From the NCBI GenBank assembly GCA_020693225.1, contig JAIMJL010000001.1, positions 8,182 to 41,603 on the forward strand: a stretch of DNA of 33,422 nt, written 5' to 3'. Of the stretch, positions 26,995 to 33,422 are shown piece by piece. Numbering within the stretch: the first letter of the stretch is position 1; every line of letters starts with the position of its first letter. Origin of the DNA: Sandarakinorhabdus sp. (GTDB taxonomy: Bacteria > Pseudomonadota > Alphaproteobacteria > Sphingomonadales > Sphingomonadaceae). A program made the translations under genes and the position numbers. Under the pieces are notes generated by a model. That model did no database searches and was not told the origin of the DNA. It was given only the letters and a program-made list of their open reading frames with translations.

Positions 26995-27527
26995 CCCCGC
27001 TGATCAACCGCCCCGACATTGTGCAGCTGGCCTGGGTTGTGCCCGATCTGGAAGCGGCCATGCGGCACTGGCACACGGTGCTTGCCGTGGGGCCGTTTCT
27101 GGTCAACCGCCGCATTCCGCTGGGCGAACCGCGCTACCGTGGGCAACCCATGCGAACGGCCTTTTCCACCGCGCTGGCACAATCCGGCGATGTGCAGATC
27201 GAGCTGGTGGAGCAGCATGACGATACGCCGTCAGCCTATCGCGATACCGTGCCCGCCGGTGCCACTGCCTTTCACCATGTCGCCATCATCGTGGCAGACT
27301 ATCACGCCGAAATGGCGCGCTTGGCAGAGCAAGGCTTCGCCACAGCAGCCGACGGACTCTTCGGCGATATGCATTTCGCCTATGTCGACACGTCCGCCAC
27401 GCTCGGCCACATGATCGAAGTGATTGAAGATACGCCCGCCATCCGCGCCTTCTTTGCGGCTGTGAGGGACGCGGGCGAAAGCTGGGATGGCAATCCCGAC
27501 ACACTGGTCCGCGAGATGGTGCGCTAG
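26991..27527 (+). CDS. VOC family (glyoxalase-like) protein
   Basis: 178 residues, two beta-alpha-beta-beta-beta modules of one VOC unit. Likely metal ligands are Q12 (IVQLAWVVPDLEAAM, where methylmalonyl-CoA epimerase has His), E71 (VQIELVE), H96 (FHHVAIIV) and E143 (HMIEVIE). It may be an epimerase, lyase or dioxygenase-like enzyme acting in the adjacent catabolic pathway; the substrate is unknown. Its start overlaps the TIM-barrel gene (ATGA). Its stop codon TAG (27525-27527) is the first three bases of repeat copy D. Confidence 0.87.
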   Translation: MTPLINRPDIVQLAWVVPDLEAAMRHWHTVLAVGPFLVNRRIPLGEPRYRGQPMRTAFSTALAQSGDVQIELVEQHDDTPSAYRDTVPAGATAFHHVAIIVADYHAEMARLAEQGFATAADGLFGDMHFAYVDTSATLGHMIEVIEDTPAIRAFFAAVRDAGESWDGNPDTLVREMVR

Positions 27528-27629
27528 AGCGAGTCTCGTTCTGATTGCATCAGAACGATCGCTCTATCATCTTGTTTTTCCGCATGGGTTTTCGATGCTG
27601 GTGATTCCACCAGATCGAAACATGCTCTA
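27525..27629 (+). repeat. 105-bp MITE-like element, copy D (reference copy)
   Basis: This copy is the best preserved and is used as reference. It begins TAGAGCGAGTCTCG and ends ACATGCTCTA. Terminal inverted repeats of about 28 bp match at 21 positions. Hairpin 1 is CGTTCTGAT/ATCAGAACG inside AGAGCGA/TCGCTCT. Hairpin 2 is GCATG..TTTCGAT.CTGGTG/CACCAG.ATCGAAA.CATGC, with 18 pairs. It supplies the stop of the VOC gene and ends 5 bp before the stop of the convergent redoxin gene. Confidence 0.96.
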
Positions 27630-27634
27630 GTAGC

Positions 27635-28183
27635 TCAACTGCCCGGCACCATGGCCAGAACTTCGGGCACGCTCGGTCGCTTGCGATAGTCTGCGCTGAT
27701 CTCCAGCGCCTGCACCCGCCCGGACTTGTCCAGCACAAGAACGGTCGGCAGGGGAACACCCGCCGCCATATGCCCGGCGGGATAGCGCGGGTCGAGCAGG
27801 CCAAGAGCTGTGATCACCTTCGATCCGGTGTCGGACAACAGCGGGTAGGAAATGCCCTGCTTTGCGGCGAATTTTCCCAGCACGTTCGGGCTGTCATACG
27901 TCATGACGGCAAGCGCATAGCCCTTTGCGGCGAGCGGCTCCTTGGCAGCAACCAGATCCTTCATCTGCGCCTGACAATAAGGGCACCAGGCAGCCGAGCG
28001 AGAGAGCACCAGCACCAGCCCGGTGCGGCCCGATAGACTGGCCAGCGATTGCGCCTTGCCGTTGGCAGCAACGGGCGCAAATGCCGCCGGCAGGCTGTCA
28101 CCCACCTTGGGCGCGGCCAAAGCCGCCGATCCAGCAGCAGCGGCCGCCACGATAGCAATTGTAGTGAAAAAGGGCGGGGTCAT
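27635..28183 (-). CDS. secreted redoxin/peroxiredoxin-like protein
   Basis: 182 residues from ATG 28183 with GGAG upstream. A signal peptide (cleavage near LAA/PKVG) leads to a thioredoxin-fold AhpC/TSA-type domain: VLSRSAAWCPYCQAQM with C67 and C70, VMTYDSPNVLGKFA, YPLLSDTGS, and the cis-Pro loop PLPTVLVLD. The CPYC pair resembles thioredoxin-like redox proteins more than a one-Cys peroxidase. It probably acts in the periplasm on thiols or peroxides. It is downstream of the acyl-CoA ligase in the same direction, separated by 82 bp. Confidence 0.88.
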   Translation of the reverse strand: MTPPFFTTIAIVAAAAAGSAALAAPKVGDSLPAAFAPVAANGKAQSLASLSGRTGLVLVLSRSAAWCPYCQAQMKDLVAAKEPLAAKGYALAVMTYDSPNVLGKFAAKQGISYPLLSDTGSKVITALGLLDPRYPAGHMAAGVPLPTVLVLDKSGRVQALEISADYRKRPSVPEVLAMVPGS

Positions 28184-28265
28184 GATATCGGTGCTCCAAG
28201 GCAAGCGAGAGTAGGCGCTGCTTGTTTGGCAGTTCGCAATTGGCTTATGCCTGGTTACAGACTGG

Positions 28266-29807
28266 CTATCCCACCATCCGCTCGCCTTGCGGCCAATAGG
28301 CCTTGCGCAGCTCCTTCTTCAGCACCTTGCCGGAAGGATTGCGCGGCAGCTCATCCACGAAATCGACCGATTTCGGGCATTTGAAACCGGCAATCCGCTC
28401 GCGGCAAAAGGCAATCAGTGCATCAGCTTCCACCGGTGCCTTGCGCACCACAACGGCCTTCACCGCTTCGCCCCACCTGGCATCCGGCACGCCAATCACC
28501 GCTGCATCGCGCACCGCCGGATGCGCGAAAAGCGCATTCTCCACTTCCGCCGGATAGATATTCTCCGCCCCCGATACGATCATGTCCTTCACGCGATCAT
28601 GGATATACAGATAGCCATCCTCGTCCATCCAGCCGGCGTCGCCGGTGAGATACCAGCCATCGCGGATGGCCTTGGCGCTGGCCTCGGGATTGCCATGATA
28701 GCCCTGCATCACGCTGACCGACCGAACCGCAATCTCACCCACTTCGCGTGGTGGCAGCGGATTCAGCTTGGCATCCACGATGCGCAAATCATTGCCCGGA
28801 AATGGCTTGCCGCAGCCGCGCATGCGCTCATTGCCGGCAACGTCATGGTCAGACGGCGGCAGATACACCACGGTTCCGCTCGTCTCGGTTGCGCCATAGC
28901 ACTGGATGAAACTGGCGTTGGGAAACGCCCGCATCGCGCCTTTCAGCACATCGAGCGGGATAGGCGATGCGCCATACAGCATCTCGGTCACGCTGGACAA
29001 ATCCGCACCGGCAAGCGTCTTGGGATGCTGCACGATCATGTTGAGCACCGCAGGCACCGCGAACATCTTGGTCACCCGGAACCGCCCGATCGCGTCAATC
29101 ATCAATGCGATATCCGGTCGCGCGAGCACCACCCCCGAAGCCCCCGCTGCCAGCGCATGCAAGGCCCAGCCCGTGCCGCCGATGTGAAACAGCGGCATGG
29201 CGATCAAGCAAACATCGCTGTCGTCCCACCCGCTCCAGCTCTCGCCGGTCAAACTGCCCTTTTCCACCGTTCCCAGCAGGCTGCGATGCGTGAGCAGCGC
29301 CCCCTTCGGAAAGCCGGTCGTGCCAGACGTATACAGCTGCAGAACCACATCGTCCGGCGCCGCCTCCGCCAGCCGCTCATCCGCTGCGGCCGCTTCCAGC
29401 CAGCCGGCAAAATCTTCGCTCCAGACAAGCTGTTTCACCCCAGCCTCAGCCCGCGCCGGCTGCACGACCTCCGCAAATGCCCGATCGGCCACCAGCAGGC
29501 TTATTCCCGCATCGCGCAGGATCCAGCCCACTTCCGCTGCCACCAACCGCCAATTGATCGGCGCCAGCACCGCGCCCACCCGAACGCAGGCCTGCATCAG
29601 CACGATATAGTCCACCGAATTGAGACCAAGATAGCCAATCCGATCCCCCGGGCCAACGCCCTCCCCGCGCAACGCACCCACACAGCGCAGCACCCGGGCA
29701 TGAAATTCCGCCCAGGTTTCTCCCGCATCCTCCGTTGAAAACGCCAATCGTTCTGGCGTCGCAGCAGCCCAGTACGCGCTCATTTCCCGCATCGTTTCAA
29801 ACAGCAT
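28266..29807 (-). CDS. AMP-forming acyl-CoA ligase
   Basis: 513 residues. The start at ATG 29807 is fixed by GGGAGGAG just upstream. This is an ANL-superfamily enzyme: P-loop YTSGTTGFPKG (159-169), A5 YGATET, A7/A8 YLTGDAGWMDEDGYLYIHDR and SGAENIYPAEVE, and the C-terminal catalytic Lys in NPSGKVLKK (K494). It activates a carboxylic acid to acyl-AMP and then to the CoA thioester in the cytoplasm. Substrate specificity cannot be read from these motifs. It could feed the acyl-CoA dehydrogenase and hydratase encoded at 22-25 kb, though the two clusters are separated by repeat copy D. Confidence 0.95.
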   Translation of the reverse strand: MLFETMREMSAYWAAATPERLAFSTEDAGETWAEFHARVLRCVGALRGEGVGPGDRIGYLGLNSVDYIVLMQACVRVGAVLAPINWRLVAAEVGWILRDAGISLLVADRAFAEVVQPARAEAGVKQLVWSEDFAGWLEAAAADERLAEAAPDDVVLQLYTSGTTGFPKGALLTHRSLLGTVEKGSLTGESWSGWDDSDVCLIAMPLFHIGGTGWALHALAAGASGVVLARPDIALMIDAIGRFRVTKMFAVPAVLNMIVQHPKTLAGADLSSVTEMLYGASPIPLDVLKGAMRAFPNASFIQCYGATETSGTVVYLPPSDHDVAGNERMRGCGKPFPGNDLRIVDAKLNPLPPREVGEIAVRSVSVMQGYHGNPEASAKAIRDGWYLTGDAGWMDEDGYLYIHDRVKDMIVSGAENIYPAEVENALFAHPAVRDAAVIGVPDARWGEAVKAVVVRKAPVEADALIAFCRERIAGFKCPKSVDFVDELPRNPSGKVLKKELRKAYWPQGERMVG

Positions 29808-29899
29808 CCCGATCTCCTCCCGCTGGTCTCCTAGGGCCACGAGGGTTTTGGGGGAACGCTTGATTCGAGCAGCATAGGCGGCTGGCGTCGCATCACGGC

Positions 29900-31414
29900 T
29901 CAATCCAGCGCCGCAAGATAGCGCGCCGCGTCTGCCCGTATCTCCGCCTGCCGTTCCGGCGTGAATCGTCGCCAGCCATCGTAAGCGCGCCATAGGCGCT
30001 GGTTTTTGGCCAGCGGGCCTTCGTTGCGGGCAAGAAAATCCCAGTAAAGATAGCCGAAGGGGCAGGCGTCGGGGCCGGCCTTCTGCTTGATGTCGTAGCG
30101 GCACTGTTTGCAGTGGTTGCTCATGCGATTGATGTAGGCGCCGCCGGCGGCATAGGGCTTGGACGACAAGCGCCCGCCGTCGGCAAACTGGCTCATGCCG
30201 ATGACGTTGGGCGCCTCAACCCATTCATAGGCATCGGCATAAACCAGCAGGAACCATTCGTGCACCTGGAACGGGTCGATGCCGGCCAGCAGCGCAAAAT
30301 TGCCCAGCACCATCAGCCGCTGGATATGGTGGGCATAGGCAAGGTCGCGCGTTTGCTCGAATGCGGCGTCGAAGCAGCGCATGCCGGAATCGCCGCGCCA
30401 GTAGAAGGCCGGCAGCGCCCGGGTGGCAGCGAGCGCGTTGCGCCGCACATAGTCCGATCCCTCCAGGAAATAGACCCCGCGGACATATTCACGCCAGCCC
30501 AGGATCTGCCGCACAAAGCCCTCGACGGCGTTCAAGGGGGCGCCCGCATCGAGCGCCGCAACGGCTGCGGCGATGCATTCGCGCGCATTCAGCAGACCGA
30601 GGTTGATCGAGGTGGAGAGCAGCGAATGAAACAGCGTCGCCTCGCCTTCCGCCATGGCATCCTGATAGTCGCCGAACTGCTTGAGCCGCGTGCCGACAAA
30701 CGTATCCAGCGTCGCAAGCGCATCCGCCCGCGTCACTGGCCAGCCAAACCTGTCCAGCGTCCCGAAGTTGTTGGGAAAGCGTGCCTCCACCATCGCCATC
30801 ACCTCGCGGGTGATCTCGTCCGGCGCAAAGTGCGGAGCGGGCGGAGTCGGCCTGCCCTTCGGCAACGGCTTGCGGTTGTCCTGATCGAAGTTCCAGGCCC
30901 CGCCCAGCGGCTTGCCACCGGCCATCAGGATGCCCGTTTCCTGCCGCTGCCAGCGGTAGAAATCCTCCATCCTGAGCCGGCCGCGTGATCCGGCCCATTG
31001 TGCAAAGGCCGCGCGCGACACCAGGAAGCGATCATCTTCCAGCAGCGCAACCGGCACCCCGCAGGTCGCCTGCCACTCCGCTTGCAAAGCGCAAACGCGA
31101 TGCTCCCCGGCTTGCACCGCAACAACCTGTCCGGCCTTATGCCGGAGGACTGCGGCCTGCACCTCGGCGCCGAGCCCGATCCCGCCTTGTTCCAGTTTGC
31201 GATAGTCCACCGTCCAGCCGGTGCTGCGCAACTGCTCGGCGAAGTGCCGCATCGCTGAAAACACCAGCACCAGCTTCTGCTTGTGGTGCGGCACATAGCC
31301 TGCCTCTTCGGCAACTTCGGCCATCAGAACAACGGATGTTGCCCTGTCGCACTGTCGCAAGACAGCCAGGTCAAGGCTTAGCTGGTCGCCCAAAATGGGA
31401 ATGATTGATATCAT
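29900..31414 (-). CDS. phrB: iron-sulfur photolyase/cryptochrome, PhrB (FeS-BCP) family
   Basis: 504 residues from ATG 31414 with a GGAG site. The N-terminal alpha/beta domain begins ISIIPILGDQLS. The helical FAD domain is followed by a four-cysteine set at C347, C435, C438 and C451 (MRCFDAA, HCKQC, ACPFGYLYW). These have the same spacing as the [4Fe-4S] ligands of Agrobacterium PhrB (C350, C438, C441, C454), and the His pair AHHIQRLM (362-363) matches its active-site pair. PhrB repairs (6-4) photoproducts in blue light using FAD and a ribolumazine antenna. The gene is first in a leftward series with the acyl-CoA ligase and is divergent from an EF-hand gene. Confidence 0.93.
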   Translation of the reverse strand: MISIIPILGDQLSLDLAVLRQCDRATSVVLMAEVAEEAGYVPHHKQKLVLVFSAMRHFAEQLRSTGWTVDYRKLEQGGIGLGAEVQAAVLRHKAGQVVAVQAGEHRVCALQAEWQATCGVPVALLEDDRFLVSRAAFAQWAGSRGRLRMEDFYRWQRQETGILMAGGKPLGGAWNFDQDNRKPLPKGRPTPPAPHFAPDEITREVMAMVEARFPNNFGTLDRFGWPVTRADALATLDTFVGTRLKQFGDYQDAMAEGEATLFHSLLSTSINLGLLNARECIAAAVAALDAGAPLNAVEGFVRQILGWREYVRGVYFLEGSDYVRRNALAATRALPAFYWRGDSGMRCFDAAFEQTRDLAYAHHIQRLMVLGNFALLAGIDPFQVHEWFLLVYADAYEWVEAPNVIGMSQFADGGRLSSKPYAAGGAYINRMSNHCKQCRYDIKQKAGPDACPFGYLYWDFLARNEGPLAKNQRLWRAYDGWRRFTPERQAEIRADAARYLAALD

Positions 31415-31524
31415 TGCTCCGCCTCTCACCGCTGTTGCTGCGCGGCAAGCGTGCAAGGCGTCGCGGGGGATTGCTGCCAGGCCATGCGTAAAGCCGGTAT
31501 CAACCCCGCAAGGATACAGATATC

Positions 31525-32028
31525 ATGAAAATTGTTTTCGCCGCCGCCCTAGCAGTTCTTGCTGCAACCCCGTTGATGGCCCAGACGCCCGCCTCTGTCA
31601 CTCCCGAAGATCGTGCGGCCCGGCAAGCCGAGCGGTTCAAGGCAGCCGACACGAACCGTGACGGTGCAATCAGCCGCGCGGAATGGGATGCCTACCGCCG
31701 CGCCAACGATGCCTTCTCCCGCGCCGATGCCAACAAGGACGGCAAGCTGAGCCAGGCTGAGATGCAGGCGATGCACGCCGAGCGGCGCGGCATGCACGGC
31801 AACGGCCAGGGCAAGGGGCGCCACGGCGGCAATGCTGCCGCCATGTTCGAAAAGGCCGATACCAACAAGGACGGCGCGATCAGTGCCGCCGAATGGCAAG
31901 CCGCCGGTCGTAAGCCCGAAGGCTTCGCCCGCATCGACGCCGACAAGAATGGCCAGGTCACCAAGGCAGAGCTGGAAAGCGCGATGGCAGCAATGAAGGC
32001 GCGCCGGGCGGAAAAGCAGGGAAGCTGA
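31525..32028 (+). CDS. secreted EF-hand calcium-binding protein
   Basis: 167 residues with AAGGATA before the ATG. A signal peptide (cleavage near LMAQ/TPA) is followed by four EF-hand loops: DTNRDGAISRAE, DANKDGKLSQAE, DTNKDGAISAAE and DADKNGQVTKAE, all with the Ca-binding 1, 3, 5 and 12 positions filled. A Gly/His-rich linker separates the two pairs. It is probably a periplasmic calcium-binding or buffering protein; no partner is evident. A GC-rich palindrome follows its stop. Confidence 0.92.
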   Translation: MKIVFAAALAVLAATPLMAQTPASVTPEDRAARQAERFKAADTNRDGAISRAEWDAYRRANDAFSRADANKDGKLSQAEMQAMHAERRGMHGNGQGKGRHGGNAAAMFEKADTNKDGAISAAEWQAAGRKPEGFARIDADKNGQVTKAELESAMAAMKARRAEKQGS

Positions 32029-32039
32029 GACCGGGATGC

Positions 32040-32071
32040 ATGCGCGCGGGCCCGTTCAGGCCCGCGCGCAT
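32040..32071. terminator. GC-rich palindrome between two convergent genes
   Basis: A perfect 13-bp stem (ATGCGCGCGGGCC with GGCCCGCGCGCAT) and a 6-base loop CGTTCA lie 11 bp past the EF-hand stop and touch the stop codon of the leftward membrane protein gene. There is no T-run. It may block transcription from both sides. Confidence 0.5.
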
Positions 32072-32820
32072 CACCGCGCTGCCTCCAGCCGCAATGCCTT
32101 GAACAGCATGGCGATAAAGGTAACCCAATAAACCGAGATTGCCGCAGAGACCGCGGCGCTCAACAGCTCGAACGCCCAGCGCCCGATGCCCCAGCCATCC
32201 GCTGCCTCGCCGCTGGCAACCGCGCCGATCACGCCGACCGCCGCGCCAAGGCCGGAAATGGCGATCGAAATCAGCAAAAACCCCAGGATCAGCACCAGCA
32301 ACATGCCCAGGATGCGAAAGCCATTGTCCGCGGTCATGCTCCAGCTCTGCTTCAAGGCCTCGACCGGATCACGCGTGCCGCTCACGATGATCGGCACCAC
32401 AAGCAGGAAGCGCGCCAGCAGCCACAGCCCCGGCAGGATCAGCAGCAGCATCCCGAACGCCACCATGATGCCCTGGATCAGGTTGGCCGCCAGCGACGGC
32501 AGGGCCAATCCCCCGCTTTGGGCTATAACCCCTCCCAGCGTGTGTTCCGCACCCGTGCCACCGCGCAGGGCAATGTGGGTCAAAACCAGCTGCCCCACCA
32601 AAGACACGCCAACAACGATGAGCAAGGCCGCAATGATGACCGCCGAGCGATCACCGGAAAACCACTGATCCGGCGGCGTATCGCCCGTTGCCAGCTGCAA
32701 CATGAGTTGCGGCAGAAACAGGAACGCCGCCGCCACCGGAACCAGCAGCTCCGACGTGCGGCGCACGGACTCCTGGGTCGCCGTCCAGACGGCGCCGAAG
32801 CTGCTTTCGATCACCGGCAA
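32071..32820 (-). CDS. polytopic inner-membrane protein, unknown function
   Basis: 249 residues with about six hydrophobic segments (LLVPVAAAFLFLPQLML, AVIIAALLIVVGVSLVGQL, a pair around GIMVAFGMLLLILPGLWLLA, ILGMLLVLILGFLLISIAI and a C-terminal one). The segment ARFLLVVPIIVSGTRDPVEAL, with SW and N following, resembles the YciC/glycerophosphoryldiester phosphodiesterase membrane-domain type. No catalytic motif is seen. The start is uncertain: TTG 32820 or GTG 32814, neither with a clear ribosome site. It lies 22 bp after the glutaredoxin gene and is probably co-transcribed with it. Confidence 0.78.
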   Translation of the reverse strand: MPVIESSFGAVWTATQESVRRTSELLVPVAAAFLFLPQLMLQLATGDTPPDQWFSGDRSAVIIAALLIVVGVSLVGQLVLTHIALRGGTGAEHTLGGVIAQSGGLALPSLAANLIQGIMVAFGMLLLILPGLWLLARFLLVVPIIVSGTRDPVEALKQSWSMTADNGFRILGMLLVLILGFLLISIAISGLGAAVGVIGAVASGEAADGWGIGRWAFELLSAAVSAAISVYWVTFIAMLFKALRLEAAR

Positions 32821-32842
32821 AGGGGCGAAACGGCGAAAATGA

Positions 32843-33166
32843 TCAGCGGCCGACGCCGGCGTCGGCCATCAGCGCCTGCAGTTCGCCCGCTTCGAACATC
32901 TCCATCATGATGTCCGACCCGCCGACAAATTCGCCCTTCACATAAAGCTGCGGCACGGTCGGCCAGTCACTGAAATCCTTGATGCCCTGGCGCACGTCCT
33001 GATCCTGCAACACGTCCACCGAGTGGAACGGCACATCCAGATGCTCAAGGATGGCAATCGCCCGGCTGGAAAAGCCGCACTGCGGAAACAGCGGCGTACC
33101 TTTCATGAACAAGACAACATCATGCTCTTTGACAAGGGCGCCTATGCGTTCGGCTATGGCAGTCAT
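32843..33166 (-). CDS. grxD: monothiol glutaredoxin, CGFS type
   Basis: 107 residues with a GAGGAG ribosome site. The active site KGTPLFPQCGFSS (C30) and the glutathione-binding WPTVPQLYVKGEFVGGSDI define the CGFS (Grx4) class. These bind a [2Fe-2S] cluster bridged with glutathione and pass it on in iron-sulfur assembly, often with BolA. The bolA gene is directly upstream, 10 bp away, which fits the known Grx4-BolA complex. Confidence 0.97.
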   Translation of the reverse strand: MTAIAERIGALVKEHDVVLFMKGTPLFPQCGFSSRAIAILEHLDVPFHSVDVLQDQDVRQGIKDFSDWPTVPQLYVKGEFVGGSDIMMEMFEAGELQALMADAGVGR

Positions 33167-33176
33167 CGGTTACTCC

Positions 33177-33410
33177 TCAAGCGGGTGTGGCGGTGGTCAG
33201 TTGCAGCGCATGCAGCGCGCCGCCCATGCGGCCACCAAGGGCTGCATAGACCATCTGGTGCTGCTTGACCCGCGACTGCCCGGCAAACGCTGCCGATATC
33301 ACATGCGCCGCCCAATGGTCATCGTCGCCAGCCAGATCGGTGAGCCGCACCTCCGCATCGGGCAGTGCTGCCTTGATCATCGCCTCGATATCGGAACCGG
33401 CCATCGGCAT
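33177..33410 (-). CDS. bolA: BolA family protein
   Basis: 77 residues. The family core is present: [19 protein letters not shown], then [31 protein letters not shown] with the invariant His and the FxGxxRVxQHxxVY motif. The start could be ATG 33410 or ATG 33404. The short form fits BolA2-like partners of CGFS glutaredoxins, acting in iron-sulfur cluster transfer or iron sensing. A gene upstream outside the window may belong to the same operon. Confidence 0.92.
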   Translation of the reverse strand: MPMAGSDIEAMIKAALPDAEVRLTDLAGDDDHWAAHVISAAFAGQSRVKQHQMVYAALGGRMGGALHALQLTTATPA

Positions 33411-33422
33411 CGGATCAGCCCG

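Noticed and set aside
29808-30104. N-terminal extension of the acyl-CoA ligase
   Set aside because: It would overlap the photolyase's conserved C-terminus. GGGAGGAG before ATG 29807 sets the start.
1-33422. CRISPR array, prophage, tRNA or rRNA genes
   Set aside because: No regularly spaced repeats, phage-type genes or cloverleaf-like sequences were seen on either strand. The four 105-bp repeats are dispersed, not arrayed.

Overview
The window is GC-rich, densely coded bacterial chromosome. A TonB-dependent receptor, the order purD | xseA-DUF2093, a PhrB-type iron-sulfur photolyase, a BolA/CGFS-glutaredoxin pair and a small secreted protein carrying the ICxxx..TGSRL..CxTxAEW signature point to an alphaproteobacterium, most likely of the Sphingomonadales. 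The assignment is inferred from gene families and order; there is no rRNA here to confirm it. About 34 protein genes are visible. No tRNA, rRNA, CRISPR array or transposase gene was found. The longest gap between genes is 250 bp (4862-5111), so no stretch over 300 bp lacks a gene.

Layout. 1-8.9 kb: a TPR/2OG-Fe(II) oxygenase-like gene, a large TonB-dependent receptor, and a leftward chain xseA > DUF2093 > M23 peptidase > TPR/aspartyl-asparaginyl hydroxylase joined by GTGA and ATGA overlaps. 8.9-11.3 kb: purD coupled to an APH-fold phosphotransferase. 11.4-13.7 kb: a predicted lipidated subtilisin-like autotransporter. 13.7-16 kb: a HAD phosphatase coupled to dapD, then a DUF2147 protein and a small secreted protein. 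16-18 kb: peroxiredoxin and dienelactone hydrolase, divergent from a YqgE/AlgH gene. 18-22.2 kb: rpmI-rplT, a strong terminator, then pheS-pheT. 22.3-27.5 kb: a catabolic island made of a leftward Rieske oxygenase, acyl-CoA dehydrogenase, Rieske ferredoxin, FMN oxidoreductase and MaoC hydratase, divergent from a TIM-barrel isomerase-like gene and a VOC protein. 27.6-31.4 kb: a leftward series of photolyase, acyl-CoA ligase and secreted redoxin. 31.5-33.4 kb: a secreted EF-hand protein, a membrane protein, glutaredoxin and BolA.

The most unusual signal is non-coding. A 105-bp element occurs four times (1810-1914, 11296-11400, 22171-22275 reversed, 27525-27629), each copy exactly the same length and about 89-91% identical to the copy at 27525. 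It has roughly 28-bp imperfect terminal inverted repeats ending in TAGAGC/GCTCTA, and each half folds into a hairpin. Hairpin 2 shows compensatory base changes. All four copies sit between convergent genes, and four of their eight ends supply the TAG stop codon of the adjoining gene. It looks like a TA-targeting MITE that has become a shared gene end, and possibly a terminator.

The second item of interest is the TonB-dependent receptor flanked by two TPR proteins, each ending in a different 2OG-oxygenase-type domain. This suggests a hydroxylation system tied to outer-membrane uptake, but that function is inference only.
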